Source: Phoronis australis | Taxonomy: Eukaryota; Phoronida; Phoronidae | Reading direction: 5' to 3' | Length of the DNA: 21,856 bases | Assembly (NCBI GenBank): GCA_002633005.1 | Contig: NMRA01001058.1 | Span: 1-21,856, forward strand | In this document: positions 8,605 to 19,974 of the stretch, in pieces | Layout: every line of letters starts with the position of its first letter | How positions within the stretch are numbered: position 1 is the first letter of the stretch | Made by a program: the position numbers and the translations under genes | The notes under the pieces: generated by a model | Told to the model about the DNA's origin: nothing | Databases searched by the model: none | Seen by the model: the letters and a program-made list of their open reading frames with translations, nothing else

Positions 8605-9345
8605 CCACCGTCTCTACTGGGCCAGCATGAGACAGTGATCATTGTGTAGAGGTAATGTGCGTTCATCTGAACTCTGCCAGTAAAACTGAGTTCATCATCA
8701 TCACACCTGTTGTCGGAATTTTTGAATGACGGAGGATTTTGTCAGGCTGACAAACATCTCACACTCATCTCATCAATTGTTATCCACTTTTTTCAGCCAG
8801 TCGGTTATACAACAAAGCGAACATTAAATCGTTAAGAAATCAAAACGGCTAAGCTTTGGTTTACCTAGGGTATTATTTCAATTACTGGTGACATTTTAGT
8901 TGATTATATACATTGGCCTCTCATACGGTGGATAGCACGCATGCAGCCTTTCAAGGAAGTTACCTGCCTTCATAACAACTGGTCAGATTTCGTCGAACGG
9001 ATTTTAAAGACTAATATGCTGCTCATATAATCTCATATTTTTTTAAAGAAAACGGTATACACAAGGAAACAATACACGAATATCTGTAGTCACAGAGTGG
9101 TGATTTTTTCTGAAAATAGAAGTCTTTATAGAAATTGAGGCAATTTGCACGCGTACACGTTAGTAAACCTCAATTGTTGATTTTGTTAATGCATTTGATT
9201 ATCTACAATGGCATGGGTGTAAGTTTGTTTTAAAGACTTTTGGGCTACTTCTTAAAACTGCAGCTGCATAGACATAGTTAAACAACAGGCTATCGCACAT
9301 TTTGTCTAAAGGCTGGCACATCACATAAAAAACGAAAGATCTGAT

Positions 9346-9530
9346 CCCCACAAGATGTAAAATGATCACTCCAGGTTTCATGGCCGAAACAAGACATGGT
9401 TCATTCCCTAGATTTGCCAGAAACTGAAATTTCGTTTGACATGCAAAAGTTACAGCAATACTGTAGGGCCATTTAGGTGACTACAAATTGATAGCATCTT
9501 TGTGGACTGTAGGATCAATGTACTTGGTTA
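9346..9530 (-). pseudogene. CCP pseudoexon C2, type B
   Basis: A dead type B CCP exon of 185 bp with a normal-looking acceptor (cctttcag). The first cysteine codon is TAC (Tyr), and a 1-bp deletion relative to C4 near the F-Q-F segment breaks the frame. Arg44 is TGA, and the donor GT is AT. The end still encodes GHE.WSDH and TSCG. The unit around it, running on to about 10420, is an old copy of the B exon plus the B-to-A intron. Confidence 0.78.
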
Positions 9531-10420
9531 CTGAAAGGACAGTACTGAATGGTAAATTGAAGCCAATGTCCGAATCGGTCTTGAATAATTTGAAAATTCT
9601 CTGTTTGTTACCACATTTTCATTTATTGCAATAATGCAAGGAAACGGTCGCAAGGAAATTCTGACCAAATGTAATTTGACCTATAGAACATCAAATGTAC
9701 ATTCTAATTTGGACATTGTATGGAGAAAAGAAAATGATCTATACATAGATAGATGGTGGAGGGTTTCTTGTTTCTAACAAAGCGATTTCAGTTTGTCAAA
9801 ATTACCAAATGCAAACCAAACATCGTTATCTACTGCTGGGTTTGAAATACATTCGTGCACATTTACTGTGCTTGGCCCTAGGCTTAGAGATGTTATGTTG
9901 GTCAGTACACGAGATTTGATCAGCTGCTTTGCATTTTATCTGTGTTTAAATCTGAAAACGAAGGGTATTATTCAAGACAAAACAAGTGGTAATTGCACCG
10001 TACTCTGCAGGCGTCACGAGACCCGACCTCAGCAATATTACAGTGCTTCAAAAGAAATATCTATGAACCAATGACGAAGGAAGCAGTCCTGAAATTATTA
10101 CCGTAAATCCATGAGAAAATTACACCCCATTTTGAATTTGATACGGAATTGCAAAGCAATTGGATTATGTACAGTGTTGGACATAAAGAACTTTTGCATT
10201 GTGGGAATCACGAAAGTGTTAGACTTAATTTCTAGTTCTGGTCTGTAGGAAGGTCAGGGTTTTACAGAGACAAACAGAGTACTCTCAGAATCACGATCAT
10301 TGGAAAATTGAACATTTTAGTGAGAAACTATTGATTATCCAGCCGCTCTACAATGAAAAGTGAAAGAATATGGTTCGTTAAGTTTTCATAAAAGACAAAG
10401 CCAGGAAATCTCAGTCGCAT
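9531..10420. repeat. Diverged old copy of the B-to-A intron
   Basis: Follows C2 and matches the short intron in order: CTGAAAGGA, the TATTGCAATAATGCAAGGAAACG region, TGGTCAGTAC, GAGACCCGACCTCAG (against GTGACCCGGACTCAG), GGAAAATTGAACA. Where an A exon would follow, the homology stops. Confidence 0.7.
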
Positions 10421-10483
10421 GGAGGTGTGCAGAAGTCCACCAACCATCTATACTACACTTACAACAAGGTGTTACGTTTGGCT

Positions 10484-10830
10484 TGTTGACTGACTTGTAA
10501 ACAAAAGCAAACGACGACGTAACTTATGACAACTGAGGTAGATCAATGACTGACTCGACAGCCCTCAAAGTCAGATTATATGAAAAGAATAGGCGTGAAC
10601 TTCTTGCCTCCCAAAACGTCAGTTCCGGAGAAGAGAACGAATAATTAATGAAATTACAAAAAGGTGTAAACAAGTGGAATATATGTCTTGGATAACCAAC
10701 GAACATTATTTGTGCTAAAATGACATGCAAAAAGTTTGCCTTCGACGTAGACTGGTTAGGCATATCCGAAGTACATGTATTTATATGTGAAATAATTTTT
10801 TTCTTGAAAATGTTCACATGTTTTGAATAT
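10484..10830. repeat. Partial copy of the 410-bp repeat
   Basis: Enters the repeat at GACTGACTTGTAAAC and runs through the CTCCCAAAACGTCA and GACATGCAAAAAG stretches. Single partial copy, joined on the left to sequence from the C2 unit. Confidence 0.75.
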
Positions 10831-11674
10831 AAGCGCCTGCAATTAAGATCACCTGTATATACAGGTGGCAATCCCTTGAAAGTACTCGTGTCTTAAAATC
10901 GGCAAATTTCTTGTGTTGTTAAGTCGTTGGTTTTTAATTCTTCAATTTGTTTAAAAATTTAGAACAAGTCGATGTCAACCACATTATAGTTAACAAAACA
11001 AGTTTGACTACCTCAATAATTTGAAGCGATGTTCGTCGAGTTTACAACTGTTTTTCACACATAGGTGAAGGCAAATTATTTGGGATGTATAAGCAACATG
11101 TCCTGTTGGCACATAGGTGCAAATAAAGGCATATCATGTTCATATGATGAGTCAAAAGTTGCCTAGTTTGATTGCATGTGTAAAAAACTGATCATGGAAC
11201 GTTTGCGTTCTTTTTAGAATAATGCTAAAACACAAGAAATACTTATTGAGGGCTTTGCATTGTTTGATGACACATAAGGCAAATGCATCCTTATGAGCAC
11301 TGCCGATAAAGGTGAGTTCGTCATCATCGCAAATCAATTGTCAAATCCTTTGAATGTCGCATTTGTTTCTATGACTGACAAATATTGCACACTCATCATA
11401 AAATACGGTATCCATCAGGAAATACTGTACAAATACTTGTAGTCATTTTTTTATAAAAATCGCTGCAATTTGCACACTTGCACGTTTTTACACCTGAATT
11501 GCTGATTTTTTGTTCCATATGATTACCTACAATGACGTCCCTCTACTAAGTTGTGTTTTAATGACTTTTAGTCAAATTACTGAATAATGCATCAGGAGGG
11601 ACATAATCAAACACTAGACGAGATTGTTTTCTCTCTTTATTCATCCACATCACAGAAAAAATGGAAGAACTGAC

Positions 11675-11860
11675 CTTCACAACAAGATACATGATCACTC
11701 CACTTTTCATGGCCGTCACAATATGTGATTCGTTCCCTGGATTTGTCCGGAAAATGGAATTTTGGCTGACACGTAAAATTTACTGCAGTCCCGTAAGGCA
11801 CGGTAAGCGATGATACATTATTAGCAGCATTTTGGACTGTAGGGACGGTGCACTTGGTGA
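11675..11860 (-). CDS. CCP exon B2, with an extra cysteine
   Basis: A complete 186-bp type B CCP module with donor GAAG|gtcagt and acceptor ctcctttcag. Canonical cysteines are at 4, 31, 48 and 61 and Trp at 54. Sequons at N15 and N28 are kept. The oddity is residue 60: TCT TGT TGT reads Ser-Cys-Cys where B1 and B3 read Ser-Ser-Cys, so a fifth, unpaired cysteine sits directly before the last canonical one. It could be free, disturb folding, or form an interchain bond. Otherwise the module is intact and almost identical to B1 and B3. Confidence 0.87.
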
Positions 11861-12725
11861 CTGAAAGGAGAATAAGCAAAGAAAAATCGCAGTCAGTGTC
11901 CCAAATGGTGTACACAGTGAATTATTACTCCGAGAACATCGGTTGTGCATCGTTTGAAATTCCTCTATTTGTTATGATAATATTAGTATTTTCAGGGTGG
12001 CATCGAAACGATCGCAAGGAAAACGTGACCATGAGTTATTTGATGTACAGAATCTCAAATACGCGGTGTTTTATATTTGGACTGCCTACATGTACGTGGT
12101 CAATACAATTTACTTTACTAAATAATGTAGATGGGTGACAGGGACTTCTCGATTGTTAAAGGGCTATCTCAATTGGCCAAAACGACCAAATGCAAACAAA
12201 AAATTGTAATCTTCAGTTGGTATTCATATTTTTTTCGTGGAGATTTACTATGTTCGGCCCTGGGGCTAAAGGTGTTGCTTTGGTCAGTATCATCAGTTTT
12301 GTTCGGCTGGTCCGCATTTGGCCTAACAGTGTTAAAATCCGAAAACAATGGGTATAATTAAATAACTCTGCATGCCTCAAGTGACCCGGACTCAGTAACT
12401 ACAGTGCGTCAATCGACGCAGGAAGTCGTCCTAAAATTATTGCCGCATACATGATAAAAGTGCACACAGTTTCGAATTTGGTATAAAATTGTAAAATAAT
12501 TAAATAATGGTATTGGAGATACCAACGGCACTTTGCAGTGCAGGGAGCATGAAATCGTTCGAAGAGTCATAGACTCTTGCACGGTACGAAGCTCAGGGCT
12601 TATGAGGACGAAATAACTTTCTGAATTAAAGCATTGGAAAATTGAACACTCGTGAAAATCTTTTGGTTACCCCAACGGTTAACAACGGCGATTTGTTAAC
12701 ATATTGATTTTCCCAAACAACTAAC
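11861..12725 (-). other. Short intron A5-B2
   Basis: The 865-bp A-to-B intron, similar along its length to 6750-7629 and 16403-17288. A short deletion near 12415 removes the TTTGTAAGCAC stretch present in the other copies. No gene was seen. Confidence 0.7.
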
Positions 12726-12911
12726 CCGTGCAGTTGTTGACCTGTTTAGACCAAGTTTCTTGCTCGACACAAGTAGCAGTGACCGTGATGTTGTGATCGG
12801 GCAGCTCGTAACCATCTTCACATGTGAACGTTACTGATGTGTTCACGTTGACAGTGGTGTTCTCTGTGATTCTGGCGCTGAACTCCGGTATTGGAACTGT
12901 GCAAGTCATCA
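12726..12911 (-). CDS. CCP exon A5
   Basis: A complete 186-bp type A CCP module, donor ACGG|gttagt, acceptor ttttcag, phase 1-1. Cysteines at 4, 31, 48, 61 and Trp54 are present, as are the four sequons. Diagnostic residues are R14-I15-T16 and S26-V27, with C31-E-D-G-Y, shared with the edge exon A1. The 865-bp intron to B2 is the standard A-to-B intron. On the 5' side the long intron carries the hybrid pseudoexon C3. No lesion was seen. Confidence 0.88.
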
Positions 12912-13399
12912 CTGAAAAATGAATGCAAGTCAAGTAATACGATACGGAATTAAAATGTCATTTTCAACTACACACATGATCAACGTATATCTGTAGAAGC
13001 AGCAATGAGGCTTCTAATTTTACATGAAAGTTCATTATGCTGTGTTTATGATGATGTTTGCTGACGACCGGACAGGCATGCAAGCAGGGATCTCTGAGCT
13101 AAGAAACACCCACGTAAGAATGCCTATGTAGTTCTATCCGAAACTATTCTGAACTTAAAAATGCTCAAGTATTTTGCATATAGGTGTCTGCAAAGCACAG
13201 CTGACACCCCTTGGAATATATCCAACACTTAAATTCAGTATATTCCGTTTGTTTTTCGAACTATGGCTTTCACTTTGAGGCCACATAAGGTAAAAATATC
13301 AGAAACACAAACGAAATTAAACCTGACTTTATCTTAACCGAACTTGAGAGCGTAAATGTATTTAAAAAATGTTGCCGTTATCAATCAGAGACGTTGAGG

Positions 13400-13732
13400 T
13401 AAATCGCCATTTTTACACTGTGCACGCCAGGGAATATGACGTCATACCAATACGGAGCGCAGTGTTAAAATGGCGAGTTAATGATTTTGGGAATTGAACG
13501 AAGGACTGCTCTAAGAACAAGTTTGAAAGCCGCGGTATTTTTGGAGTTGGAATGTATTAAATACACTGACGGTCCCTAAGGTGTCAGTCTGTGCTCAACA
13601 GGTATTTATAACAACGTGACTTTGATGTTTTAGTGAGTGTGAGTCATAATTTGCCGAAAAGCTTCCGGCGTATGAAGCTCCTATAGGAGCTCCACCGTCG
13701 CTACTGGGCCAGCATGAGACGGTGATCACCGT
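13400..13732. repeat. Fold-back block e
   Basis: Inverted repeat 13400-13480 with intact TGACGTCA. The hairpin CTCTAAGAA (13509-13517) faces TTTTTGGAG (13538-13546), pairing with two G-U wobbles if read as plus-strand RNA. Palindrome at 13676-13691 is intact, and a second one, ACGGTGATCACCGT, lies at 13719-13732. Confidence 0.8.
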
Positions 13733-14423
13733 GTAGAGGTAATGTGCGTTCATCTGAACTCTGCCAATAAAAGTGAGTTCATCATCATCAGACCTGTTGT
13801 CGGAATTTTTGAATGACGGAGGCTTTTGTCAGGCTAACAAACATCTCACTCATCCCATCAATTTTTATACACTTTTTTATCCAGTCGGTGGTACAACAAA
13901 GCGAAAATTAAGAAATAAAAACGGCTAAGCTTTGGTTTACCCATGGTATAATTTCAATTACTGGTGACATTTTACTTGATCATATACATTGGCCTCTCAT
14001 ACGGTGGATATTACGCATGCAGCATTTTAAGGTAGTTACCTGCTTTCATAGCAACTGGTCAGATTTCGACGAACGGATTTTAAAGACTAATATGCTGCTG
14101 ATATAATCTCATATTTTTCTTACAGAAAACGATATACGCAAGGAAACAATACACGAATATCTGTAGTCACAGAGTGGTGATTTTTACTGAAATTGTAATT
14201 CTTTATAGAAATTGACGCAATTTGCACGCGTACACCTTAGTAAACCTCAATTGTTGATTTTGTTAATGCATTTGATTATCTACAATGGCATGGATGTAAG
14301 TTTGTTTTAAAGACGTTTGGGCTAGTACTTAAAACTGCAGCTGCTTTGACATAATTAAACAACAGGCTATCCTGCTTTGTTGTCCATAGGCTGACACATC
14401 ACAGAAAAAACGAAAGAACTGAT

Positions 14424-14634
14424 CACCACATGATGTAACATGATCACTCCAGTTTTCATGGCCGACACAAGACATGGTTCATTCCCTAGATTTGCCGAAA
14501 ACTGGAATTTAGTTTGACATGTAAAATTTAGAGCAATACTATAGGGCCATATAGGTGGTCTGTGTTCAAATCGACGTTATTACCATCATTGTTATTAGTA
14601 ATGAACTTCGGTGCTGGAACTGTGCATGTCATGA
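14424..14634 (-). pseudogene. CCP pseudoexon C3, an A/B hybrid
   Basis: A close relative of C1, about 211 bp. The A-like half lies at about 14561-14634 and the B-like half at 14424-14560, with the same switch point. Frameshifts, the shared GAA TGA ACC stop and the shared GT-to-AT donor change make it non-functional. The residual WSDHVTSCG end and the C-Q-T-K-F-Q-F core identify it as CCP. Confidence 0.8.
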
Positions 14635-14870
14635 CTGAAAAATGAGTGCGAGTCAAGTGATACCATGGGGATTTAAAACGCCATTATCAATAGGACCCAT
14701 AGGTTGCGGTCAAATGTAGAAAACTGTATTGACGTACACATGACTGGTATTAATTAGGTGATTATTGAAGAGCGCTGTATAACGACATTGAATGTTACTA
14801 AAGGTGTTCGGGGGTTTACCGACTACCGGACAAGCACACAAGTAATGAAATGTAACTTTAAATGAACCTA

Positions 14871-15360
14871 ATGATTAGGCATATATTACGTAAATGCATG
14901 AAATTATAGGTGAAATAATGTGTTACTTGAAAAATGCTCACATGTTGTTCCTTTATTTGTGAGATGGTATTTAGTACATCCGGGTACGCGTCAACAGTGT
15001 GGCATGTTGACTGACTCGTAAACAAAAGCAAACGACGACCTGACTTATGACAACTCAGGTAGACCAATGACTGACTCGACAGCCCTAATAGTTAGATTAT
15101 ATGAAAAGAAATAGTCGTGAAGTTCTTGCCTCCCAAAACGTTGCTTCCGGAGTAGAGAACGAATAATTAATTAAATTACAAAAGATGTAATTAAGTGAAA
15201 AATATGTCTTGGATAACCAACAAACATTATTTGTGCTAAAAATGACATGCAAAAAGGTTGCCTTCGCCTTAAAATGTATCTACTGATCAAGCATATATGT
15301 AAGCGCATGTAATTATATGTGAAATAATGTGTTCCTTGAAAAATGCTCACAGGGTTTGAA
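14871..15360. repeat. 410-bp repeat, about 1.2 copies
   Basis: Starts align at GATTAGGC (14871 region) and TGATCAAG (15283 region). Fewer copies than in unit 1, so copy number varies between units. Confidence 0.75.
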
Positions 15361-16216
15361 TTTTCATGTAAGTTGCTGCAATTAAGCTCACCTGTATATA
15401 CAGTTGGCAATCCTTTGAAAATACTCTTGTCTTAAAATTGGTAAATTTCTTGTGTTGTTAATTCGTTGGTTCTTTTAATTCTTCAATTTGTTTAAAAATT
15501 TAGAACAAGTCGACGTCAACCACCATATAGTTAACAAATCAAGTTTGACTACCTCATTAATTTGAAGCGGTGTTCGTCGACTTCACAAATGTTTTTCACA
15601 CATAGGTGAAGGCAAATATTTTGGGATGTATAAGCAACATGTCCTATTTGCACATAGGTGCAAATAAACGCATATCATGTTGATATGATGATTCAAAAGT
15701 TGCCCAATTGGATTCTATTTTGTGTACAAAACTGTTCGTGGAACATTTTCGTACTTTTTAAAAAATGCCAAAAAGCAAGAAATGTTTACTGAGGGATTTG
15801 CGTTGTTTGATGACACTTAAGACAAATTCATCCTAATGAGCACTGCCGATAAAGATGAGTTCGTCATCATCGCAAATCAATTTTCAAAACCTTTGAATGT
15901 CGTCGTTGTTTCTATGGCTGACAAACATCGCACACTCATCATAAAAATACGGTAAGCATCAGGAACTACTTAACAAATATTTGTAGTCATTTTTTATAAA
16001 AATCGCTGCAATTTTCACGCTTGCACGTTTGTACACCTGAATTGCTGATTTTTTATCCATTTGATTACCTACAATGACGTCCCTCTACTAAGTTGTGTTT
16101 TAAGGACTTTTAGTCAAATTCCTGAATAATGCACCAGGAGGGACATAATCAAACACTAGACGAGATTGTTTTATCTCTTCCTTCATCCACATCACAGAAA
16201 AAATGGAAGAACTGAC

Positions 16217-16402
16217 CTTCACAAGAAGATACATGATCACTCCACTTTTCATGGCCGTCACAATATGTGATTCGTTCCCTGGATTTGTCCGGAAAATGGA
16301 ATTTCGGCTGACACGTAAAATTTACTGCAGTCCCGTAAGGCACGGTAGGCGATGATACATTATTAGCAGCATTTTGGACTGAAGGGACAGTGCACTTGGT
16401 GA
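16217..16402 (-). CDS. CCP exon B3
   Basis: A complete 186-bp type B CCP module with donor GAAG|gtcagt and a pyrimidine-rich ctcctttcag acceptor. The four cysteines and Trp54 are in register with all other modules. It differs from B1 and B2 by Ser8 for Thr (CTVPSVQN) and Pro19 for Leu (SSPTVPYG), and has the normal Ser-Ser-Cys end. Sequons N15 (NVS) and N28 (NFT) are kept. The transcript neighbour upstream is A6 (886-bp intron); downstream is A5 after skipping pseudoexon C3. Confidence 0.88.
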
Positions 16403-17288
16403 CTGAAAGGAGAATAAGCAAAGAAAAATCGCAGTCAGTGTACCAAATGGTGTACACAGTGAATTTTTACTCTGAGAACATCGGTTGTGCATAGTTTGAA
16501 ATTCCTCTATTTGTTATGATAATATTAGTATTTTCAGGGTGGCATCGAAACGATCGCAAGGAAAACGTGACCATGAGTGAATTGATGTACAGAGTCTCAA
16601 ATACGCGGTGTTTGTATTTGAACTGCCTACATGTATGTGGTAAATACAATTTACTTTGCTAAATAATGTAGATGGGTGACAGGGACTTCTCGTTTGTTAA
16701 AGGGCTATCTCAATTGGCCTAAACGACCAAATGCAAACAAAAAATCGTAATCTTCAGTTGGTATTCATATTTTTTCGTGGAGATTTACTATGTTCGGCCC
16801 TGGGGCTAAAGGTATTGCTTTGGTCAGTACCATCAGTTTTGTTCGGCTGGTCTGCATTTTGCCTGACAGTGTTAAAATCCGAAAACTATGGGTATAATTC
16901 AAATACTCTGCATGCCTCAAGTGACCCGGACTCAGTAACTACAGTGCGTCAATCGAAATTTCTAAGCACAAATGACGCAGGAAGTCGTCCTAAAATTATT
17001 GCCGCATACATGATAAAATTGCACCTAGTTTCGAATTTGGTATAAAATTGTAAAATAATTAAATAATGGTATTGGAGATATTAACGGCACTTTGCAGTGC
17101 AGGGAGCATGAAATCGTTCGAAGCGTCATAGAGTCAGTCTTGCGGTGTACGAAGCTCAGGGCTTATAAGGACGAAATAACTTTCTGAATTAAAACATTGG
17201 AAAATTGAACACTCGTGAAAATCTTTTGGTTATCCCAACGGTTAACAATGGCGATTTGTTAATATATTGATTTTCCCAAACAACTAAC
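16403..17288 (-). other. Short intron A6-B3
   Basis: The 886-bp A-to-B intron, third copy. It contains a plus-strand open stretch that is not kept in frame in the other copies. No gene was seen. Confidence 0.7.
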
Positions 17289-17474
17289 CTGTGCAGTTGT
17301 TGACCTGTTTAGACCAAGTTTCTTGCTCGACACAAGTAGCAGAGACCGTGATATTGTGATCGGGCAGCTCGTAACCATCTTCACATGTAAAAGTTATTGA
17401 TGTGTTCACGTTGACAGTGGTGTTCTCTGTGCTTCTGGTGCTGAATTCCGGTATTGGAACTGTGCAAGTCATCA
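17289..17474 (-). CDS. CCP exon A6
   Basis: A complete 186-bp type A CCP module. The donor is ACAG|gttagt (ACGG in other A copies, a silent change in Thr62). Cysteines, Trp54 and all four sequons are kept. Specific residues are S12-T-R-S-T, T25-S-I-T-F and the stretch V44-S-A-T-C, where the others have V-T-A-T-C or V-T-V-T-C. It is the first intact module in transcript order within this window. Upstream of it lie only a dead exon (C4) and an exon fragment, so either the gene continues outside the window or the right end is a decayed part of the array. Confidence 0.87.
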
Positions 17475-17947
17475 CTGAAAAATGATTGCGAATCAAGTAA
17501 TACGATACGGAAATAAAATGTAATTTTCAACTACACACATGTTTTTCTGTAGAAGCAGCGATAGGGCTTCTTATTTTACATGAAAGTTCATTATACTGTG
17601 TTTATGATGATGTTTGCTGACGACCGGACAGGCATGCAAGCAGGGATCTCTGAGCTAACAAACACCCACGTAAGAATGCATATGTAGTTCTAGCCGAAAC
17701 TATTCTGAACTAAAAAAATACTCAAGTATTTTGCGTATAGGTGTCTGCAAAGCACAGCTGGCACCACTTTGAATATATCCAACACTTAAATTCAGTTTGT
17801 TTTTCGAACTATGGCTTTCACTTTGAGGTCAAATAAGGTAAAAATATCAGAAACACAAACGAAATTAAACCTGACTTTATCTTAACCGAACTTGAGAGCG
17901 TAAATGTATTTAAAAATTTTTGCCATTATCAATCAGCGACGTTGAGT

Positions 17948-18029
17948 TAAATCGCCATTTTTACACTGTGCACGCCAGGGAATACGCCGTCATAACCCCT
18001 ACGGAGCCCAGTGTTGAAATGGCGAGTTA
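17948..18029. repeat. Fold-back block f, reduced
   Basis: Only the inverted repeat remains, with a decayed centre (ACGCCGTCAT). The hairpin is deleted just after AATTGAA (18047), and the 16-bp palindrome is deleted at 18083, where CATAATT joins CTCTACT. Confidence 0.75.
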
Positions 18030-18952
18030 ATGATTTTGGGAATTGAAGTGACTTTGATGTTTTAGTGAGTGTGAGTCATAATTCTCTACTGGGCCAGCAT
18101 GAGACGGTGATCACGTGTAGAGGTAATGTGCGTTCATCTGAACTCTGCCAATAAAAGTGAGTTCATCATCATCACACCTGTTGTCGGAATTTTTGAATGA
18201 CGGAGGCTTTTGTCAGGCTGACAAACATCTCACACTCATCCCAGCAATTGTTATCCACTTTTTCAGCCAGTCGGTTATACAACAAAGCGAACATTAAATC
18301 GTTAGGAAATCAAAACGGCTATTAGCTACGGTTTACCTATGGTATAATTTCAATTACTGGTGACATTTTAGTTGATCATATACATTGGCCTCTCATACGG
18401 TGGATAGTACGCATGCAGCATTTCAAGGTAGTTACCTGCCTTCATTACATCTGGTCAGATTTCGTTGAATGAATTTTAAAGACTAAATTGCTGCTCATAT
18501 AATCTCATATTTTTCTTAACCACACATGTGATAAACGGATAGATGAAGTAGAAGCGATGGGGCTTCTAGTTTTACATGAAATTTCATTATACTGTGTTTA
18601 TGATGACGTTTGCTGACGACCGGACAGGCATGCAGGCAGGGATCTATGAGCTAACAAACACGCACGTAAGAAGGCCTATGTAGTTCTATCCGAAACTACT
18701 TTGAACTTGAAAAATGCTCAAGTGTTTTGCATATAGGTGTTTGCAAAGCAAAGACTGGACCCCTTTGAGTACATCCAACACTTAAATTCAATGTATTTCA
18801 TTTGTTTTTAGAACTATGGCTTTCACTTTGAGGCCAAATAAGGTAAAAATATTAGAAACACAAATGAAATTAAACATGACTTAATCTTACCCGAACTTGA
18901 GAGCGGAAATGTATTTACAAAAAATTGCCGTTATCAATCAGAGACGTTGAGG

Positions 18953-19235
18953 TAACTCGCCATTTTTACACTGTACACGCCAAGGAATACGACGTCATAC
19001 CCCCTGCGGCGCGCAGTGTTAAAAAGCGAGTTAACGATTTTGGGAATTGAATGCAGGACTGCTCTAAGAATAAGTTTGAAAGCAGCAGTATTTTTTGGAG
19101 TTGGAACGTATTAAATACACTGACGGTCCCTAAGGTGTCAGTCTGTGCTCAACAGGTATTTATATCAACGTGACTTTGATGTTTTAGTGTGTGTGAGTCA
19201 TAATTTGCCGAAAAGCTTCCGGTGTATGAAGCTCC
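18953..19235. repeat. Fold-back block g
   Basis: The inverted repeat has outer arms TAACTCGC and GCGAGTTA in perfect pairing. Centre ACGACGTCAT. Hairpin CTCTAAGAA (19062-19070) faces TTTTTGGAG (19092-19100). The 16-bp palindrome has collapsed by deletion between its two GCTCC repeats (19231-19235). Confidence 0.78.
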
Positions 19236-19974
19236 ACTGTCTCTACTGGGCCAGCATGAGACAGTGATGACTGTGTAGAGGTAATGTGCGTTCATCTGAA
19301 CTCTGCCAATAAAAGTGAGTTCATCATCATCACACCTGTTGTCGGAATTTTAAATGACAGAGGCTTTTGTCAGACTGACAAACATCTTACACTCATCCCA
19401 GCAATTGTTATCCACTTTTTTCAGCCAGTCGGTTATACAACAAAGCGAGAATTAAATCTTTAAGAAATCAGAATGGCTAAGCTTTGGTTTACCTATGGTA
19501 TAATTTCAATTACTGGTGACATTTTAGTTGACCATATACATTGGCCTCTCATATGGTGGATAGTATGCATGCAGCATTTCAAGGTAGTTACCTGCCTTCA
19601 TAACAACTGGTCAGATTTCGTCGAACGGATTTTAAAGACTAATATGCTGCTCATATAATCTCATATTTTTCTTAAAGAAAACGGTATACACAAGGAAACA
19701 ATACACGAATATCTGCAGTCACAGAGTGGTGATTTTTCCTGAAAATGTAAGTCTTTATAGAAATTGAGGCAATTTGCACGCGTACACGTTAGTAAACCTC
19801 AATTATTGTTTTTGTTAATGCATTTGATTATCTACAATGGCATGGATGTAAGTTTATTTTAAAGACTTTTGGGCTACTTCTTAAAACTGCAGCTGCATAG
19901 ACATAATTAAACAACAGGCTATCGCACATTTTGTCTAAAGGCTGGCACATCAAATAAAAAACGAAAGAACTGAT

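Larger units (their letters stand above)
7816..11674 (-). other. Long intron B2-A4
   Basis: Holds fold-back block d (8310-8604), CDDDEL-like segment (8676-8705), pseudoexon C2, an old copy of the B-to-A intron (9531-about 10420), a short stretch near 10425-10483 that I could not match elsewhere, a partial 410-bp repeat, and the B-flank with segment 11302-11331. Confidence 0.7.
7630..12725. repeat. Full-length array unit 2
   Basis: About 5.10 kb: A4, fold-back d, C2 with an old B-to-A intron copy, partial 410-bp repeat, B2, short intron. It differs from units 1 and 3 by carrying the pure B-type pseudoexon. Confidence 0.8.
12912..16216 (-). other. Long intron B3-A5
   Basis: Same order as the B1-A3 intron: fold-back block e (13400-13691), CDDDEL-like segment (13763-13792), pseudoexon C3, about 1.2 copies of the 410-bp repeat (14871-15360), imperfect inverted repeat (near 15500-15595), B-flank (15845-15874). 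No intact gene was seen. Confidence 0.7.
12726..17288. repeat. Full-length array unit 3
   Basis: About 4.56 kb: A5, fold-back e, C3, shorter 410-bp repeat region, B3, short intron. Closest in layout to unit 1. Confidence 0.8.
1..17474 (-). other. Interior of a multi-exon CCP/sushi-repeat gene
   Basis: Nine apparently functional CCP exons lie on the minus strand in the order A6-B3-A5-B2-A4-B1-A3-A2-A1. All junctions are phase 1, and the codon split across each junction is always Val (G from the donor exon, then TG, TC or TA). Any exon can therefore be skipped, duplicated or swapped without losing frame. Intron sizes from the 5' side of the transcript are about 886, 3305, 865, 3859, 880, 3720, 1154 and 1158 bp. 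CCP modules are known in complement regulators, complement receptors, lectin-pathway proteases, selectins and many invertebrate surface or secreted proteins. Here only the repeat interior is visible, so the parent family cannot be told. That all nine exons lie in one transcript is inferred from strand, phase and intact splice sites. Confidence 0.8.

Noticed and set aside
9793-10074. Plus-strand open frame of 93 codons, similar to one at 20493-20699
   Set aside because: The two copies differ at very few bases, so openness is expected from recent common origin. The homologous segment in the functional short introns reads in a different frame with no shared protein.
12090-12100. Repeated TACATGTA-type strings as a hint to the organism
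   Set aside because: Such strings are common in several marine invertebrate groups, so they do not identify the species.
16731-17045. Plus-strand open frame of 104 codons in the A6-B3 intron
   Set aside because: The two homologous introns (6750-7629, 11861-12725) shift frame or stop within the same segment, so no protein is conserved.
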